A stretch of DNA of 64,000 bases. It comes from Fen-999 sp041480065 (GTDB lineage: Bacteria; Pseudomonadota; Gammaproteobacteria; Burkholderiales; Rhodocyclaceae). Location: positions 11,230 to 75,229 of the forward strand of contig JBGOZF010000015.1 in the NCBI GenBank assembly GCA_041480065.1. The letters are read 5' to 3'. Below the pieces are notes generated by a model. The model was not told where the DNA came from, made no database searches, and was given only the letters and a program-made list of their open reading frames with translations. This document shows, piece after piece, positions 1-10,473 of the stretch. The position numbers and the translations under genes are program-made. Position 1 is the first letter of the stretch; every line of letters starts with the position of its first letter.

Positions 1-26
1 CCGGCGGGGCGAACGCATCCGCGCTT

Positions 27-45
27 GCCAGCCCGGCCGGCTGGC
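27..45. other. GC-rich hairpin upstream of scpB
   Basis: Seven-base inverted repeat GCCAGCC / GGCTGGC around a 5-base loop. There is no T-tract after it on either strand, so it is not a clear intrinsic terminator. It may be the end of an upstream gene or an untranslated structure. Nothing else is recognisable in the first 107 bases except a purine-rich ribosome binding site just before the scpB ATG. Confidence 0.3.
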
Positions 46-107
46 GGATAATCGGCCGGGTTACCTGTTCCGGTTTCCCCGGCGCGCTTGAAGAAGGGAT
101 ATCCGCC

Positions 108-881
108 ATGCTCCTCGTCGAAGTCGCCGACCATGTCGGCACTCTCACTCTCGATCGCGAAGACAAACGCAATGCGCTCTGCGAAGAGATGGTTATCGCC
201 TTTTCGGCGGCGTTCGCCTCGTTCGCCGCGCAGGGCGTGCGCTGTGTAGTCCTGCGCGCGAAGCCGGGCAGCAAGGTCTGGTCGGCCGGACACGACATCG
301 ACGAGCTGCCGGCCGCGGGCCGCGATCCCCTGGGCTGGCGAGATCCGCTGCGCAAGCTGGTGCGCGAGATCGAAACCTTTCCGGCACCGGTCATCGCCAT
401 GGTCGAGGGCAGCGTCTGGGGCGGCGCCTGCGAGACGGTGTTCGCCTGCGACCTGATCATCGCCGCCGCCGACTCGGTATTCGCCGCCACGCCGGCCCGG
501 CACGGCGTGCCCTACAACGTGACTGGCCTGCTCACCTTCCTCAACGCCGCCAACCTGCGCCTGGGCAAGGAAATGCTGTTCACGGGCGAGCCGATTCCGG
601 CCGAGCGGTTGTGCCGCCTGGGCGTCATCAACCATGTCGTGGCGACCGATGAACTCGAAGCCTTCACCTATGCCGTGACGAAGAGGATCGCCGGCAACGC
701 GCCGCTGTCGATCTCGGTGATGAAAGAGCAGCTGCGCATCCTCGCCGGTGCCCACACCATGTCGCCCGAGGACTTCGAGCGCATCCAGGGACTGCGCCGC
801 GTGGTCTACGACAGCCACGACTACGCCGAAGGCATCCGTGCCTTCAAGGAGAAACGCAAGCCGGCGTTCCGCGGCGAATAG
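108..881 (+). CDS. scpB: Methylmalonyl-CoA decarboxylase (crotonase family)
   Basis: Crotonase-fold enzyme of 257 residues predicted to decarboxylate methylmalonyl-CoA to propionyl-CoA in the cytoplasm. Assignment to ScpB rather than a generic enoyl-CoA hydratase rests on close resemblance to E. coli ScpB/YgfG along the whole length. This includes the block SAGHDIDELPAAGRDPL near residues 59-75 and the oxyanion-hole segment MVEGSVWGGACE near 98-109. The catalytic residues of the E. coli enzyme (H66, G110, Y140) align with H62, G106 and Y136 here. The usual E. coli neighbours (scpA, argK/meaB, scpC) are not adjacent. A methylmalonyl-CoA mutase gene lies 63 kb away at the other end of the window. 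The ATG at 108 has a purine-rich ribosome binding site (GAAGAAGGG). Confidence 0.9.
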   Translation: MLLVEVADHVGTLTLDREDKRNALCEEMVIAFSAAFASFAAQGVRCVVLRAKPGSKVWSAGHDIDELPAAGRDPLGWRDPLRKLVREIETFPAPVIAMVEGSVWGGACETVFACDLIIAAADSVFAATPARHGVPYNVTGLLTFLNAANLRLGKEMLFTGEPIPAERLCRLGVINHVVATDELEAFTYAVTKRIAGNAPLSISVMKEQLRILAGAHTMSPEDFERIQGLRRVVYDSHDYAEGIRAFKEKRKPAFRGE

Positions 882-934
882 TCTTGCCTCTGCGGCGATA
901 ATGTCGCCCTTCGTTCTTCCGGATCGGTTCGAGC

Positions 935-1963
935 ATGTCCCTGCGTATCGCCATCAACGGCTTCGGCCGCATCGGCCGCTGCCTCCTGCGCGCCCTTCAC
1001 GAATCGCCGCTGCGGCAACAAATCGCCGTGGTGGCGATCAACGAGCCCGCGGACCTCGAGAGCATCGTCTACCTGACCCGCTTCGATTCCAACCACGGGC
1101 GCTTCCCGGGAACGGTCGAGACCGACGGCCAGGGCTTGCGCATCGACGGCGCCGCCATTGCCGTGTCCCATGCCAGCATTCCGGGTGACGTGGATTGGGC
1201 GGCACTCGACGTGGACCTGGTAATGGAATGCTCGGGCCGCTATGCGCGCCGTGCCGAGTTTGAGCGTTTCCTCGACGCCGGCAGCCCGCGGCTGATGATC
1301 TCGCACCCCGGCCATGGCGCCGAGGATGTCGATCGCACCATCGTCTACGGCATCAATCAGGACAGCCTGGCCGGCAATGATCGCATCGTCTCCTGCGCTT
1401 CATGCACCACCAATGCCATCGTCCCGGTGCTGTCGCTGCTGGATCGAAGCTTCGGTGTCGAGCATGCGTCGATGACGACGCTGCACTCGGTCATGAACGA
1501 CCAGCCGCTGATCGACGGCTACCATCACAGCGACCTGCGCCGCACTCGCTCGGCCATGCAGTCCATGATCCCGGTGTCGACCGGGCTGGCGCGGGGCGTC
1601 GAGCGCCTGCTGCCCGGGCTGGCCGGGCGCATTCAGGCCAAGGCGATCCGCGTGCCCGTGGCCAACGTGTCGGCGATCGATCTGGCGGTGACGCTGGACC
1701 GCGATACGGATGCGGCGGAGATCAATCGCCGCCTGTGCGCCGCCGCCGAGGGCGAACTGGCGGGGCTGCTGGCATGCTCGGACGAGCCGCATGCCTCGAT
1801 CGATTTCAACCACAGTCCGCACTCCGCCATCGTCGACGCAGGCCTGACGCGGGTTGCCGGCAGGCGCCTGGCCGATCTGCTGGTCTGGTTCGACAACGAA
1901 TGGGGCTTCGCCAACCGCATGCTCGATGTGGCGGCATTCTGGCACGGCCGCATGACGCGCTGA
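935..1963 (+). CDS. epd: D-erythrose-4-phosphate dehydrogenase (GAPDH family)
   Basis: NAD-dependent aldehyde dehydrogenase of 342 residues. The Rossmann start RIAINGFGRIGRC (residues 4-16) and catalytic Cys157 in SCASCTTN with His184 in TLHSVMND place it in the GAPDH/Epd family. Epd-type signatures are the C-terminal DFNHSPHSAIVDAGLTRV block and LVWFDNEWGFANRM, which match E. coli Epd better than glycolytic GAPDH. The predicted product is 4-phosphoerythronate, the entry to pyridoxal phosphate synthesis. It sits 53 bases after scpB on the same strand but with no obvious functional link. It ends 17 bases before a convergent methyltransferase gene. A non-Epd GAPDH paralogue role cannot be fully excluded. 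Confidence 0.8.
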   Translation: MSLRIAINGFGRIGRCLLRALHESPLRQQIAVVAINEPADLESIVYLTRFDSNHGRFPGTVETDGQGLRIDGAAIAVSHASIPGDVDWAALDVDLVMECSGRYARRAEFERFLDAGSPRLMISHPGHGAEDVDRTIVYGINQDSLAGNDRIVSCASCTTNAIVPVLSLLDRSFGVEHASMTTLHSVMNDQPLIDGYHHSDLRRTRSAMQSMIPVSTGLARGVERLLPGLAGRIQAKAIRVPVANVSAIDLAVTLDRDTDAAEINRRLCAAAEGELAGLLACSDEPHASIDFNHSPHSAIVDAGLTRVAGRRLADLLVWFDNEWGFANRMLDVAAFWHGRMTR

Positions 1964-1980
1964 CGCGGCATGCGCCGAAG

Positions 1981-3171
1981 CTACATCAGCCCGCCGACCT
2001 CGTAATCGGAGAAGTACTCCGGCAGCAGGGTGTTTTCCAGGCTGCGCTGGGCGAACAGGAAGCGGCCGTCGCAGACGAAGCCGAGTTCGGCCCAATTGAC
2101 GTCGTTGAGCATCTCCGCAAGTCGCGCCAGGTCTTCCCGCTTCAGATGGGTCCGGTGCGGAAACAAGGCCAGCACCGAGCCGTCGTAGTTGGTGCAGTCG
2201 TTGAGGAAGAAGGGCCGAGCGTTCCGGGTCTTGTGATTGACGTAGATGCGCGGCGCCTCGGAAACGTGATGGCGCCGGCCCCACTTCCACCAGTTGTTCT
2301 CGTCGAAGCGGGCCACGCGCCGGGCCAGCAGGCGCTCCTTGAACTGCTCCAGCCAGGGCAGTGGCGTGTCGAAAATCATGCGCCGCAATTCGCCGGTCTG
2401 GGCGGTCTTCGAGCAGACGAAGTCGGCGTTGCCGAGTTCGGCGTTGGTGAAGATGTCGTCGGCGCCGGAGACGGCACCGACCTTGACCGAGAAGACGCTC
2501 TTCAGCGGCACGCTGTAGATGCCATGCGTGAACAGCAACTGGCCGCCGGCCAATACCATGCGTCGGCCGTCGTGCGTACGGCGGGTGAGGTTGCCCTTCT
2601 CGAAACGCCAGATGGCACAGTTGGGCACCACGCCGTCGAAGATACGGGCGTCGCCGAGATCCTCGAAGTCGGTGACGGTGCCCTGGTCCGTGAGCCAGGT
2701 GTTGAGGCGCGCTGCGCCGGTCGCCTTGAGGAAGTCGCGCGGCGTGATGAATATCAGTTCGCCGCCGGGCTTCAGGTGGCGCACGCATTTCTCGATGAAA
2801 TGCAGATACAGGTTGGCGTGGCCATCGAGCAGTTGCGTCGAGAAATGGCGGCGGGTTTCGGGCGCGATATCGCGCGCCTTGACGTAGGGGGGGTTGCCGA
2901 TGATGGTGTCGAACTTCTCAGTCTCCGGAAAGGCGAAGAAGTCCATCACCAGCGCACCGGGCGGAGAGAAGCGGGGGTCGTGCTCGATGGCCACGACTTC
3001 GCCGAACCGCGGCGCCAGCCGGTCCGAAAAGGCACCGTCGCCGCAGGCCGGCTCCAGCACGCGGCCGCGGTTCCGGGCGAGATCGATCATGTGTTCGACG
3101 ATCGGCTGCGGCGTGAACACCTGGCCGAGGCCGGCGATGTCGCGATCGTGGGTCATTGCGGAGTAGTCCAA
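1981..3171 (-). CDS. Solitary N6-adenine-type DNA methyltransferase
   Basis: Class I SAM-dependent methyltransferase of about 396 residues. The order is an N-terminal GQVFTP segment (near residue 15), SAM motif I VLEPACGDGAFSDRL (near 38-52) and catalytic motif IV IIGNPPYVK (near 90-98). This is the gamma-type N6-adenine MTase order seen in Eco57I/TaqI-like enzymes. The roughly 200 residues after motif IV would contain the target recognition region. No restriction endonuclease, helicase or specificity gene is adjacent. The neighbours are epd and a small exported protein, so it looks like an orphan methylase or a remnant of a restriction system. An alternative start is the second ATG (residue 6), nearer the conserved region. 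Confidence 0.8.
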   Translation of the reverse strand: MDYSAMTHDRDIAGLGQVFTPQPIVEHMIDLARNRGRVLEPACGDGAFSDRLAPRFGEVVAIEHDPRFSPPGALVMDFFAFPETEKFDTIIGNPPYVKARDIAPETRRHFSTQLLDGHANLYLHFIEKCVRHLKPGGELIFITPRDFLKATGAARLNTWLTDQGTVTDFEDLGDARIFDGVVPNCAIWRFEKGNLTRRTHDGRRMVLAGGQLLFTHGIYSVPLKSVFSVKVGAVSGADDIFTNAELGNADFVCSKTAQTGELRRMIFDTPLPWLEQFKERLLARRVARFDENNWWKWGRRHHVSEAPRIYVNHKTRNARPFFLNDCTNYDGSVLALFPHRTHLKREDLARLAEMLNDVNWAELGFVCDGRFLFAQRSLENTLLPEYFSDYEVGGLM

Positions 3172-3197
3172 AGGGCCGCGAATGGTAGCACGGTGGA

Positions 3198-3656
3198 CTA
3201 CTTGCGAGCCGCCGCCTCGGCCTGCTTGCGCGCGACCTCCTGCTGGACCTCTTCGGCGGCCTTGCGGTTCTTTTCGGCCTTGGCGGCCGCCGCGGCCGCC
3301 TTCTCCGGCGCCTCTGCGCTGCGCTTGGCCTCGCGCTCGGCGATATCCTCTCGCTTCACCTCGCGTTCGATGTCACGCGCCTGCTTGTCCAGTTCCCTGG
3401 CCTTGATGTTCTCGGCCCGCCGGGCGTTGTCGGTATTTTCGATGCAACTGCTGACCAGGAATTTCTTCCAGCATCCGGGCTGCGCCGCGGCATGCTGGCG
3501 ATCCGCTTCGTCACGGATGGCCGTCGCCTGTTCGTGCAGGCGCTGGGCGCGCTCGAGGCGGACAGCCCGATCTTCCGGCGCCGGGGTTTCGGCCTGTTGG
3601 GCGAGAGCCGTACCCGCCGATAGGCAAAGCAGGAGAAATGTAAGGCGCATGGGCAT
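3198..3656 (-). CDS. Exported alanine/lysine-rich coiled-coil protein, function unknown
   Basis: Unrecognised protein of 152 residues. The N-terminus MPMRLTFLLLCLSAGTALAQQ is a convincing Sec signal peptide with an ALA-Q cleavage site. The mature part is highly charged and rich in Ala, Glu, Lys and Arg. Long heptad-like stretches in the second half (EREAKRSAEAPEK onward) suggest an extended coiled coil. One Cys pair in the middle (PGCWKKFLVSSCIEN) could form a disulfide in the periplasm. Its ATG directly abuts the stop codon of the upstream HD-GYP gene, so the two are almost certainly co-transcribed and probably translationally coupled. No function can be assigned. Confidence 0.7.
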   Translation of the reverse strand: MPMRLTFLLLCLSAGTALAQQAETPAPEDRAVRLERAQRLHEQATAIRDEADRQHAAAQPGCWKKFLVSSCIENTDNARRAENIKARELDKQARDIEREVKREDIAEREAKRSAEAPEKAAAAAAKAEKNRKAAEEVQQEVARKQAEAAARK

Positions 3657-4913
3657 CTATATGGTTTGCCAGCGTCGGGGATCGATACCCCAGCGGGCGT
3701 AGGATTCGACGCCGATGATAACCGGTGGTTCCACCTTGCGTGCCAGGTCGATCGTAAAGGGATTCACGTAGCGATCGATGCGGGTGTCGAACATGACCAG
3801 CACCTGCGGCTGCAACAGCTTGTCGCGGTGCACCTCGGTGACCACCGCGAGATGGCCGCTGTCGAGACGGACCAGCGAGCCGACCGGGTAGACGCCGACC
3901 GTGCGGATGAAGGCCTTCAGCAGGTCTTCGCGGAAGTCGCTGCCGGCCCGGGAGTACAGGTGGCGCAGGGCGTCGTTGGGCTCCATGCGCTGCTGGTAGG
4001 GACGGTCCGAGGTCAGGGCGTCATAGACATCGACGATGGCCGCGAGCTGCGCGTGCATGGGAACCTGGTCGCCGGCCAGCGCATGCGGATAGCCGCTGCC
4101 GTCGACGCGCTCATGGTGATGGGCGACGACGTCCAGCATCAGCTCGGTCATGCCCGGGCTGTTTTCGAGCATGAGCTGGCTGTCGAAGACATGGCGGCGC
4201 ACCACGCGCATCTCGTAGGCGGTCAACCGGTCCGGCTTCTGCAGGATTCCGTCGGGGATGCGCAGGCTGCCGACATCCTTGAGCAGGGCGCCCTGGGCGG
4301 CCTGGCGCAGCACGTCTTCCTCGAGGCCGAGCGTGGTACCGAAGGCAATCACCATGGCGGCAACGCTGAGCGAGTGCTGATGTCCGTAGTGGTCCTTGAT
4401 CTGGAGCAGCGGAATCAGGGCGTCGGGGTGCTGCTGCACCGAACGCATCATCTTCTCGATCATCGGCTCGGTGGCGCCGATGTCCGGCGGCCGGCCGACG
4501 CGGATGGATTCCATCAGGCGGTGCATCGTCGCCATCGCGTCGCGCCGGAAGAACTGCATGCGCCGCCGTTCCTCTTCGAGCGAGACGGCCAGGCGCGTGT
4601 GTTCCTTGCGTTGTTTCGCCGCCTGCTGAAAGCGCTCGTCGAGCGCGGCGAAACGCCGCCGATCGTCGAGCATCCACTTGTCGACGCCCGGTTCGACGTC
4701 GATGCCCCTGCGGGTGTCGATCACCACTTCGCGTATCGGATCCTGCCGCAGCCGCGCCAGGGTCGCTTCATCCTCGATCAGGAATTCCTTGCGCCAGAAC
4801 GAGTGATACAGCCAGTGGGTCTGCAGGTCGCAGACGAACATGCCGGGCCGCAACCGGTGCACGGGCACCTTGCGGAATTTCGGGTTGTCGGGAACGGCAA
4901 TCGGGTTGGGCAT
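3657..4913 (-). CDS. HD-GYP domain protein with altered HD dyad
   Basis: Protein of 418 residues with an N-terminal DUF3391-like region (about residues 10-130) and a C-terminal HD-GYP domain (about 165-340). HD-GYP proteins normally hydrolyse cyclic di-GMP. The GYP motif is intact in HHHERVDGSGYP, as are an upstream HSLSVA histidine and the later RRHVFDSQ histidine. The position of the metal-binding HD dyad, usually LLHDIGK, reads LLKDVGS: the His is Lys and the conserved Lys is Ser. Activity may therefore be lost or changed, leaving a binding or scaffold role. There is no transmembrane segment. It is divergent from yheS across 44 bases and co-directional with the coiled-coil protein gene that abuts its stop codon. 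Confidence 0.85.
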   Translation of the reverse strand: MPNPIAVPDNPKFRKVPVHRLRPGMFVCDLQTHWLYHSFWRKEFLIEDEATLARLRQDPIREVVIDTRRGIDVEPGVDKWMLDDRRRFAALDERFQQAAKQRKEHTRLAVSLEEERRRMQFFRRDAMATMHRLMESIRVGRPPDIGATEPMIEKMMRSVQQHPDALIPLLQIKDHYGHQHSLSVAAMVIAFGTTLGLEEDVLRQAAQGALLKDVGSLRIPDGILQKPDRLTAYEMRVVRRHVFDSQLMLENSPGMTELMLDVVAHHHERVDGSGYPHALAGDQVPMHAQLAAIVDVYDALTSDRPYQQRMEPNDALRHLYSRAGSDFREDLLKAFIRTVGVYPVGSLVRLDSGHLAVVTEVHRDKLLQPQVLVMFDTRIDRYVNPFTIDLARKVEPPVIIGVESYARWGIDPRRWQTI

Positions 4914-4957
4914 GGCGAATAGCCATAAAATTACGCGAATTCCGCTCCCAATTCCAC

Positions 4958-6850
<1,893 letters not shown>

Positions 6851-6880
6851 AATTCGGCCTTTCCATTCAGGGAGTTCCCC

Positions 6881-7495
6881 GTGCAACTTGTCTGCCTCGA
6901 CCTCGAGGGCGTGCTGGTCCCCGAGATCTGGATCGAGTTCTCCGAACGCACCGGCATTCCCGAACTGCGCCGCACCACGCGCGACGAGCCCGATTACGAC
7001 AAGCTGATGAAGTTTCGCCTCGCCCTGCTCTCGCAGCACAAGCTCGGCCTGCCCGACATCCAGAAGGTCATCGCCACCATGGCGCCGCTGCCGGGGGCGA
7101 AGGATTTTCTCGACGCGCTGCGCCGGGACTACCAGGTCATCATCCTCTCCGACACCTACTACGAGTTCGCCATGCCGCTGATGGCGCAGCTCGGCATGCC
7201 GACGCTGTTCTGCCACAAGCTGGAAGCGAACGCCCAAGGCGTCGTGGTCAATTACCATCTGCGCATGCCGAACCAGAAGAAGGAGTCGGTCAGGCGCTTC
7301 AAGGAACTCAACTTCAAGGTCATCGCCGCCGGCGATTCCTACAACGACACGGCGATGCTGGCCGAGGCCCATGCCGGCATCCTCTTCCACGCCCCGGAAA
7401 ACGTGATCCGCGAGTTCCCGCAGTTCGGCGTCACCAACAGCTACCCGGAACTGCGCGCCGCCATCGAAGCGGCCAGCGCCCGCATCGGGAACTGA
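6881..7495 (+). CDS. thrH: Phosphoserine/homoserine phosphotransferase ThrH
   Basis: HAD-superfamily phosphatase of 204 residues predicted to dephosphorylate phosphoserine, and able in Pseudomonas aeruginosa ThrH to transfer phosphate to homoserine. The nucleophile motif is modified from DxDxT to CLDLEGVLVPE (residues 4-14), exactly as in ThrH. LSDTYYEF supplies the Ser/Thr motif and AAGDSYNDTAML the acidic metal-binding motif. The C-terminal AGILFHAPENVIREFPQF matches ThrH closely. The start is GTG at 6881. An upstream purine-rich GGGAG supports it, and no ATG precedes the conserved N-terminus. One base separates its stop from the ATG of the next gene. Confidence 0.9.
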   Translation: MQLVCLDLEGVLVPEIWIEFSERTGIPELRRTTRDEPDYDKLMKFRLALLSQHKLGLPDIQKVIATMAPLPGAKDFLDALRRDYQVIILSDTYYEFAMPLMAQLGMPTLFCHKLEANAQGVVVNYHLRMPNQKKESVRRFKELNFKVIAAGDSYNDTAMLAEAHAGILFHAPENVIREFPQFGVTNSYPELRAAIEAASARIGN

Positions 7496-7496
7496 G

Positions 7497-7919
7497 ATGG
7501 CCGCTGTGCATTGGGACCAGAAGCTGCTCGCCGGCCTCAAGGCGCTGGCCGAAAGCTCGTTTCCCAAGCGCTGCGCCAACTGCGGCGCGGTCTACCAGGA
7601 CGTCGATGACTACGTGCGGCGCACGGCGCCGGTTTCTGCCGCGCGCAGCGGCCTCAAGCAGTCCTCCGACGACGATGGGCACACCATCGTCGAGTTGTTC
7701 CGCAACTGCACTTGCGGCTCGACGCTGATGGATTTCTTCGACAACCGGCGCGACCTGACGGATGCCGGCGCCAGGCGGCGGCAGCGTTTCGACGAGCTGC
7801 GCGATTACCTGGCCAGTACCGGCCTCGATCCCGCCCTGGTCCACGCCGAGCTGCAGAAGCTGATGCGCGGCGAAAGCAGCACCATCCTGGCCCACGTGCA
7901 ACGCAAGACCGACGACTGA
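7497..7919 (+). CDS. Conserved small protein with zinc-ribbon-like cysteines
   Basis: Unrecognised cytoplasmic protein of 140 residues. Four cysteines are arranged as CANCG (near residue 26) and NCTCG (near 70), a spacing suited to binding one zinc ion or an iron-sulfur centre. The C-terminal third is helical and charged. It follows thrH by one base and precedes purU by eight bases, so it is read in a thrH-to-purU operon. The context (serine/one-carbon metabolism) gives no firm clue to its role. Confidence 0.65.
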   Translation: MAAVHWDQKLLAGLKALAESSFPKRCANCGAVYQDVDDYVRRTAPVSAARSGLKQSSDDDGHTIVELFRNCTCGSTLMDFFDNRRDLTDAGARRRQRFDELRDYLASTGLDPALVHAELQKLMRGESSTILAHVQRKTDD

Positions 7920-7927
7920 AGGCAAAC

Positions 7928-8788
7928 ATGCACCGCGATCACCACTTCACCCTGGCCGCTTCCTGCCCCGACCGCACCGGCATCATCGCCCGCGTCACCG
8001 GCTTCATCGCCGAGCACAAGGGCTGGATCCTCGAGTCGAGCTTCCATGCCGATGATCTCTCGAAACGTTACTTCATGCGCATCGAGGTCAAGGCCGATTC
8101 GCTGCCGTTCATGCTCGCCGAGTTCAGGGAGCGCTTCGGGCCGATAGCGAGCGAACTGGAGATGGACTGGAAGATCACCGACTCCGCGGTCAAGAAGCGC
8201 GTCGTCATCCTGGTCTCGCAGCAGGAGCACTGCCTCTACGACCTGCTGTCGCGCTGGCGCTCGAAGGAACTCGACATCGAGATTCCCTGCGTGATCTCCA
8301 ATCACGACACCTTCAAGGGCTTCGTCGAATGGCACGGCATTCCTTTCCACCATGTGCCGGTCACGCCCGACAACAAGCAGCGTGCCTTCGACGAACTGCA
8401 ACGCCTGTTCGAGGAAGTGCGCGGCGACACCATGGTGCTGGCGCGCTACATGCAGATCCTGCCACCCGCCATTTGCGCCGCCTACCCGGGGCAGGTGATC
8501 AACATCCACCATTCCTTCCTGCCCAGCTTCGTCGGCGCCAAGCCCTACCACCAGGCCTACCAGCGCGGCGTCAAGCTGATCGGCGCCACCAGCCACTACG
8601 TCACCTCGGAACTCGACCAGGGGCCGATCATCGAGCAGGACGTCATCCGTATCGACCATTCCGACTCGGTCGACGACATGGTCCGCTACGGCAAGGATAT
8701 CGAGAAGACCGTGCTCGCCCGCGGGCTCAGGTACCACCTCGAAGACCGTGTGCTGGTGCACGGGAACAAGACGGTCGTCTTCCGATGA
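7928..8788 (+). CDS. purU: Formyltetrahydrofolate deformylase PurU
   Basis: Cytoplasmic hydrolase of 286 residues converting 10-formyl-tetrahydrofolate to formate and tetrahydrofolate, supplying formate for purine synthesis and balancing one-carbon pools. An N-terminal ACT domain (about residues 5-80) senses amino acids such as glycine and methionine in the family. The formyltransferase catalytic domain follows with Asn192, His194 (VINIHHSFLPSF) and Asp230 (SELDQGPIIEQ), the usual catalytic triad. A longer in-frame reading upstream exists, but ATG 7928 is chosen. The protein then starts at the family N-terminus and sits eight bases after the preceding stop. Confidence 0.93.
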   Translation: MHRDHHFTLAASCPDRTGIIARVTGFIAEHKGWILESSFHADDLSKRYFMRIEVKADSLPFMLAEFRERFGPIASELEMDWKITDSAVKKRVVILVSQQEHCLYDLLSRWRSKELDIEIPCVISNHDTFKGFVEWHGIPFHHVPVTPDNKQRAFDELQRLFEEVRGDTMVLARYMQILPPAICAAYPGQVINIHHSFLPSFVGAKPYHQAYQRGVKLIGATSHYVTSELDQGPIIEQDVIRIDHSDSVDDMVRYGKDIEKTVLARGLRYHLEDRVLVHGNKTVVFR

Positions 8789-8846
8789 CGAGGAATTCCT
8801 GGTATTCCATCGGCAACGCCCGGTCAATCGGCGGTATGATTGCGCA

Positions 8847-9170
8847 ATGGAACAGGCAAACGTGAGTCAGCCGGAACAGCAAAGCGTGACCGACGCGGGA
8901 ACACGCCTTCGGGCCGTGATACATATCCTGTCGGCGATTGTCGGCCTGGCTTCCACAGCGTTGCTGACCTACCTGGTCGCTTCGCTGGCGGACATCTATT
9001 ACGTCTCTCGTCACGCCGTTCCGGCCCCGGCCGGGACTGGGGATGAGCTCGGCCTGGAACTGGCGGTGATCTTCGCCATGATTGCCGGCTTTGCGGCGTC
9101 GGTTCCGGCCGGGTTCTTCGTCTATCGGTTCGCGTCGAAGCGCCTGCTGAAGGGGATTTTCGGGGACTGA
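8847..9170 (+). CDS. Small two-helix membrane protein, unknown
   Basis: Protein of 107 residues with two probable transmembrane helices, one around ILSAIVGLASTALLTYLVAS (about residues 25-45) and one around LELAVIFAMIAGFAASVPAG (about 72-95). It has a short hydrophilic N-terminus and a basic C-terminus, which suggests both ends are cytoplasmic. No family was recognised. ATG 8847 is preferred because the in-frame sequence upstream is Arg- and Ser-rich and overlaps the 3' region of purU. It may be a stand-alone gene. Confidence 0.55.
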   Translation: MEQANVSQPEQQSVTDAGTRLRAVIHILSAIVGLASTALLTYLVASLADIYYVSRHAVPAPAGTGDELGLELAVIFAMIAGFAASVPAGFFVYRFASKRLLKGIFGD

Positions 9171-9273
9171 GCGCCTGGTCGGGCAGCATTTCGGCCTATT
9201 TCAAAAGACCAGCGGTAACGTGAGCTTCATCGACGGCCGCTAGACTCGGGCGGCCAACTTCGATGCCCGCCCC

Positions 9274-10473
9274 ATGAAAACGCTGCCCAGTCTCATCGAC
9301 CGTCTCGACCACGCCGTATTCGGGGCGCTCTACGCCCGTTCGCTCGTCTACAACACCTGCTGGGAAGACCCGGCGGTGGATCGCCAGGCCTTGCGGTTGC
9401 AGCCTGACGACACGATGGTGGTGATCACCAGCGCCGGCTGCAACGTGCTCGACTATGCCCTGGCGGGCATCCAGCGCATCGACGCCGTCGATGCCAATCC
9501 GCGCCAGACCGCGCTCCTGGAGTTGAAGCTGGCAGGCATACGCGGGCTCGAGTTCGAGGACTTCTTCAGCTTGTTCGGCCGCGGCTTCCATCCGCGCGCC
9601 GAGGCGATCTACCGCGAGGCGATGCGGCCGCAGCTTTCCGAATTCGCGCGTGCGTTCTGGGACAGGCAGATCCGCTGGTTCTCGAGCCCGTCGGGCAGTT
9701 TCTACTACCACGGGTTGTCCGGTGTCGTGGCGCGTGCGTTCAGGACCTACCTGCGGTTGCGGCCGGCGCTGGCCGGTGCCGTTCATGCCCTGCTGGAGAG
9801 CCGCGATCCGGCCGAGCAGCGCAGTCTTTACGACGAGAGAGTCCGGCCGCTGATGTGGGGCAGGGCCATGAACTGGGCGTTGTCGCGGCAGATCACGATG
9901 ACGCTGCTGGGCGTGCCCTATCCGCAACGGCGCGAAGTCCAGGCGCAACACGACGGCGGCGTCGGCGGTTTCATTCGCGAGGCGATCGAATACGTGTTCC
10001 GCGAACTGCCGGTGCGCACCAACTACTTCTGGAGCGTCTATGTGCGCGGTCATTACACGAGCGAATGCTGCCCGGAGTACCTGAAGCCGGAGAACCATCT
10101 GGCGCTGCGCAACGGCCGCGCCGATTGCATCCGGCCGCATACCTGCACGATCACCGAGTTCCTGCGCGACAACGAGCAACCGGTCAGCAGGTTCGTGCTG
10201 CTCGACCACATGGACTGGATGGCCAGCTACTACCCGGAATCGCTGATCGAGGAATGGCAGTGGATCCTGGCCCGGGCGACGCCGGGCGCGCGGCTGATCT
10301 TCCGCAGCGCCCACAGGCGGCCGCGTTATCTCGAGGCACTGAAAGTCGGCGATGCGCGGCGCAACCTGCGCGAACTGCTGGAATTCAAGGACGACCTCGC
10401 GCTCTCGCTACATCCGCAGGACCGGGTGCACACCTACGCCGGCTTTCACATCGCCGACGTGCCGGCGGCATGA
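9274..10473 (+). CDS. btaA: BtaA: SAM:diacylglycerol 3-amino-3-carboxypropyl transferase (DUF3419)
   Basis: Protein of 399 residues that fits the BtaA/DUF3419 family, which moves the aminocarboxypropyl group of S-adenosylmethionine onto diacylglycerol to make the homoserine lipid DGHS. Family features visible are the N-terminal block LVYNTCWEDPAVDRQAL, the Rossmann-like VITSAGCNVLDYAL and VDAVDANPRQTALLELK (SAM binding), and the C-terminal LLDHMDWM and FRSAHRRP segments. The stop overlaps the start of a methyltransferase gene by ATGA, giving the classic btaA-btaB order for betaine lipid synthesis. It acts at the cytoplasmic membrane. No Pho-box-like repeats were seen in the 103 bases upstream. 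Confidence 0.85.
   Translation: MKTLPSLIDRLDHAVFGALYARSLVYNTCWEDPAVDRQALRLQPDDTMVVITSAGCNVLDYALAGIQRIDAVDANPRQTALLELKLAGIRGLEFEDFFSLFGRGFHPRAEAIYREAMRPQLSEFARAFWDRQIRWFSSPSGSFYYHGLSGVVARAFRTYLRLRPALAGAVHALLESRDPAEQRSLYDERVRPLMWGRAMNWALSRQITMTLLGVPYPQRREVQAQHDGGVGGFIREAIEYVFRELPVRTNYFWSVYVRGHYTSECCPEYLKPENHLALRNGRADCIRPHTCTITEFLRDNEQPVSRFVLLDHMDWMASYYPESLIEEWQWILARATPGARLIFRSAHRRPRYLEALKVGDARRNLRELLEFKDDLALSLHPQDRVHTYAGFHIADVPAA

Noticed and set aside
9171..9273. A Pho box in front of the betaine lipid operon
   Set aside because: No pair of CTGTCAT-like repeats is present in this stretch.
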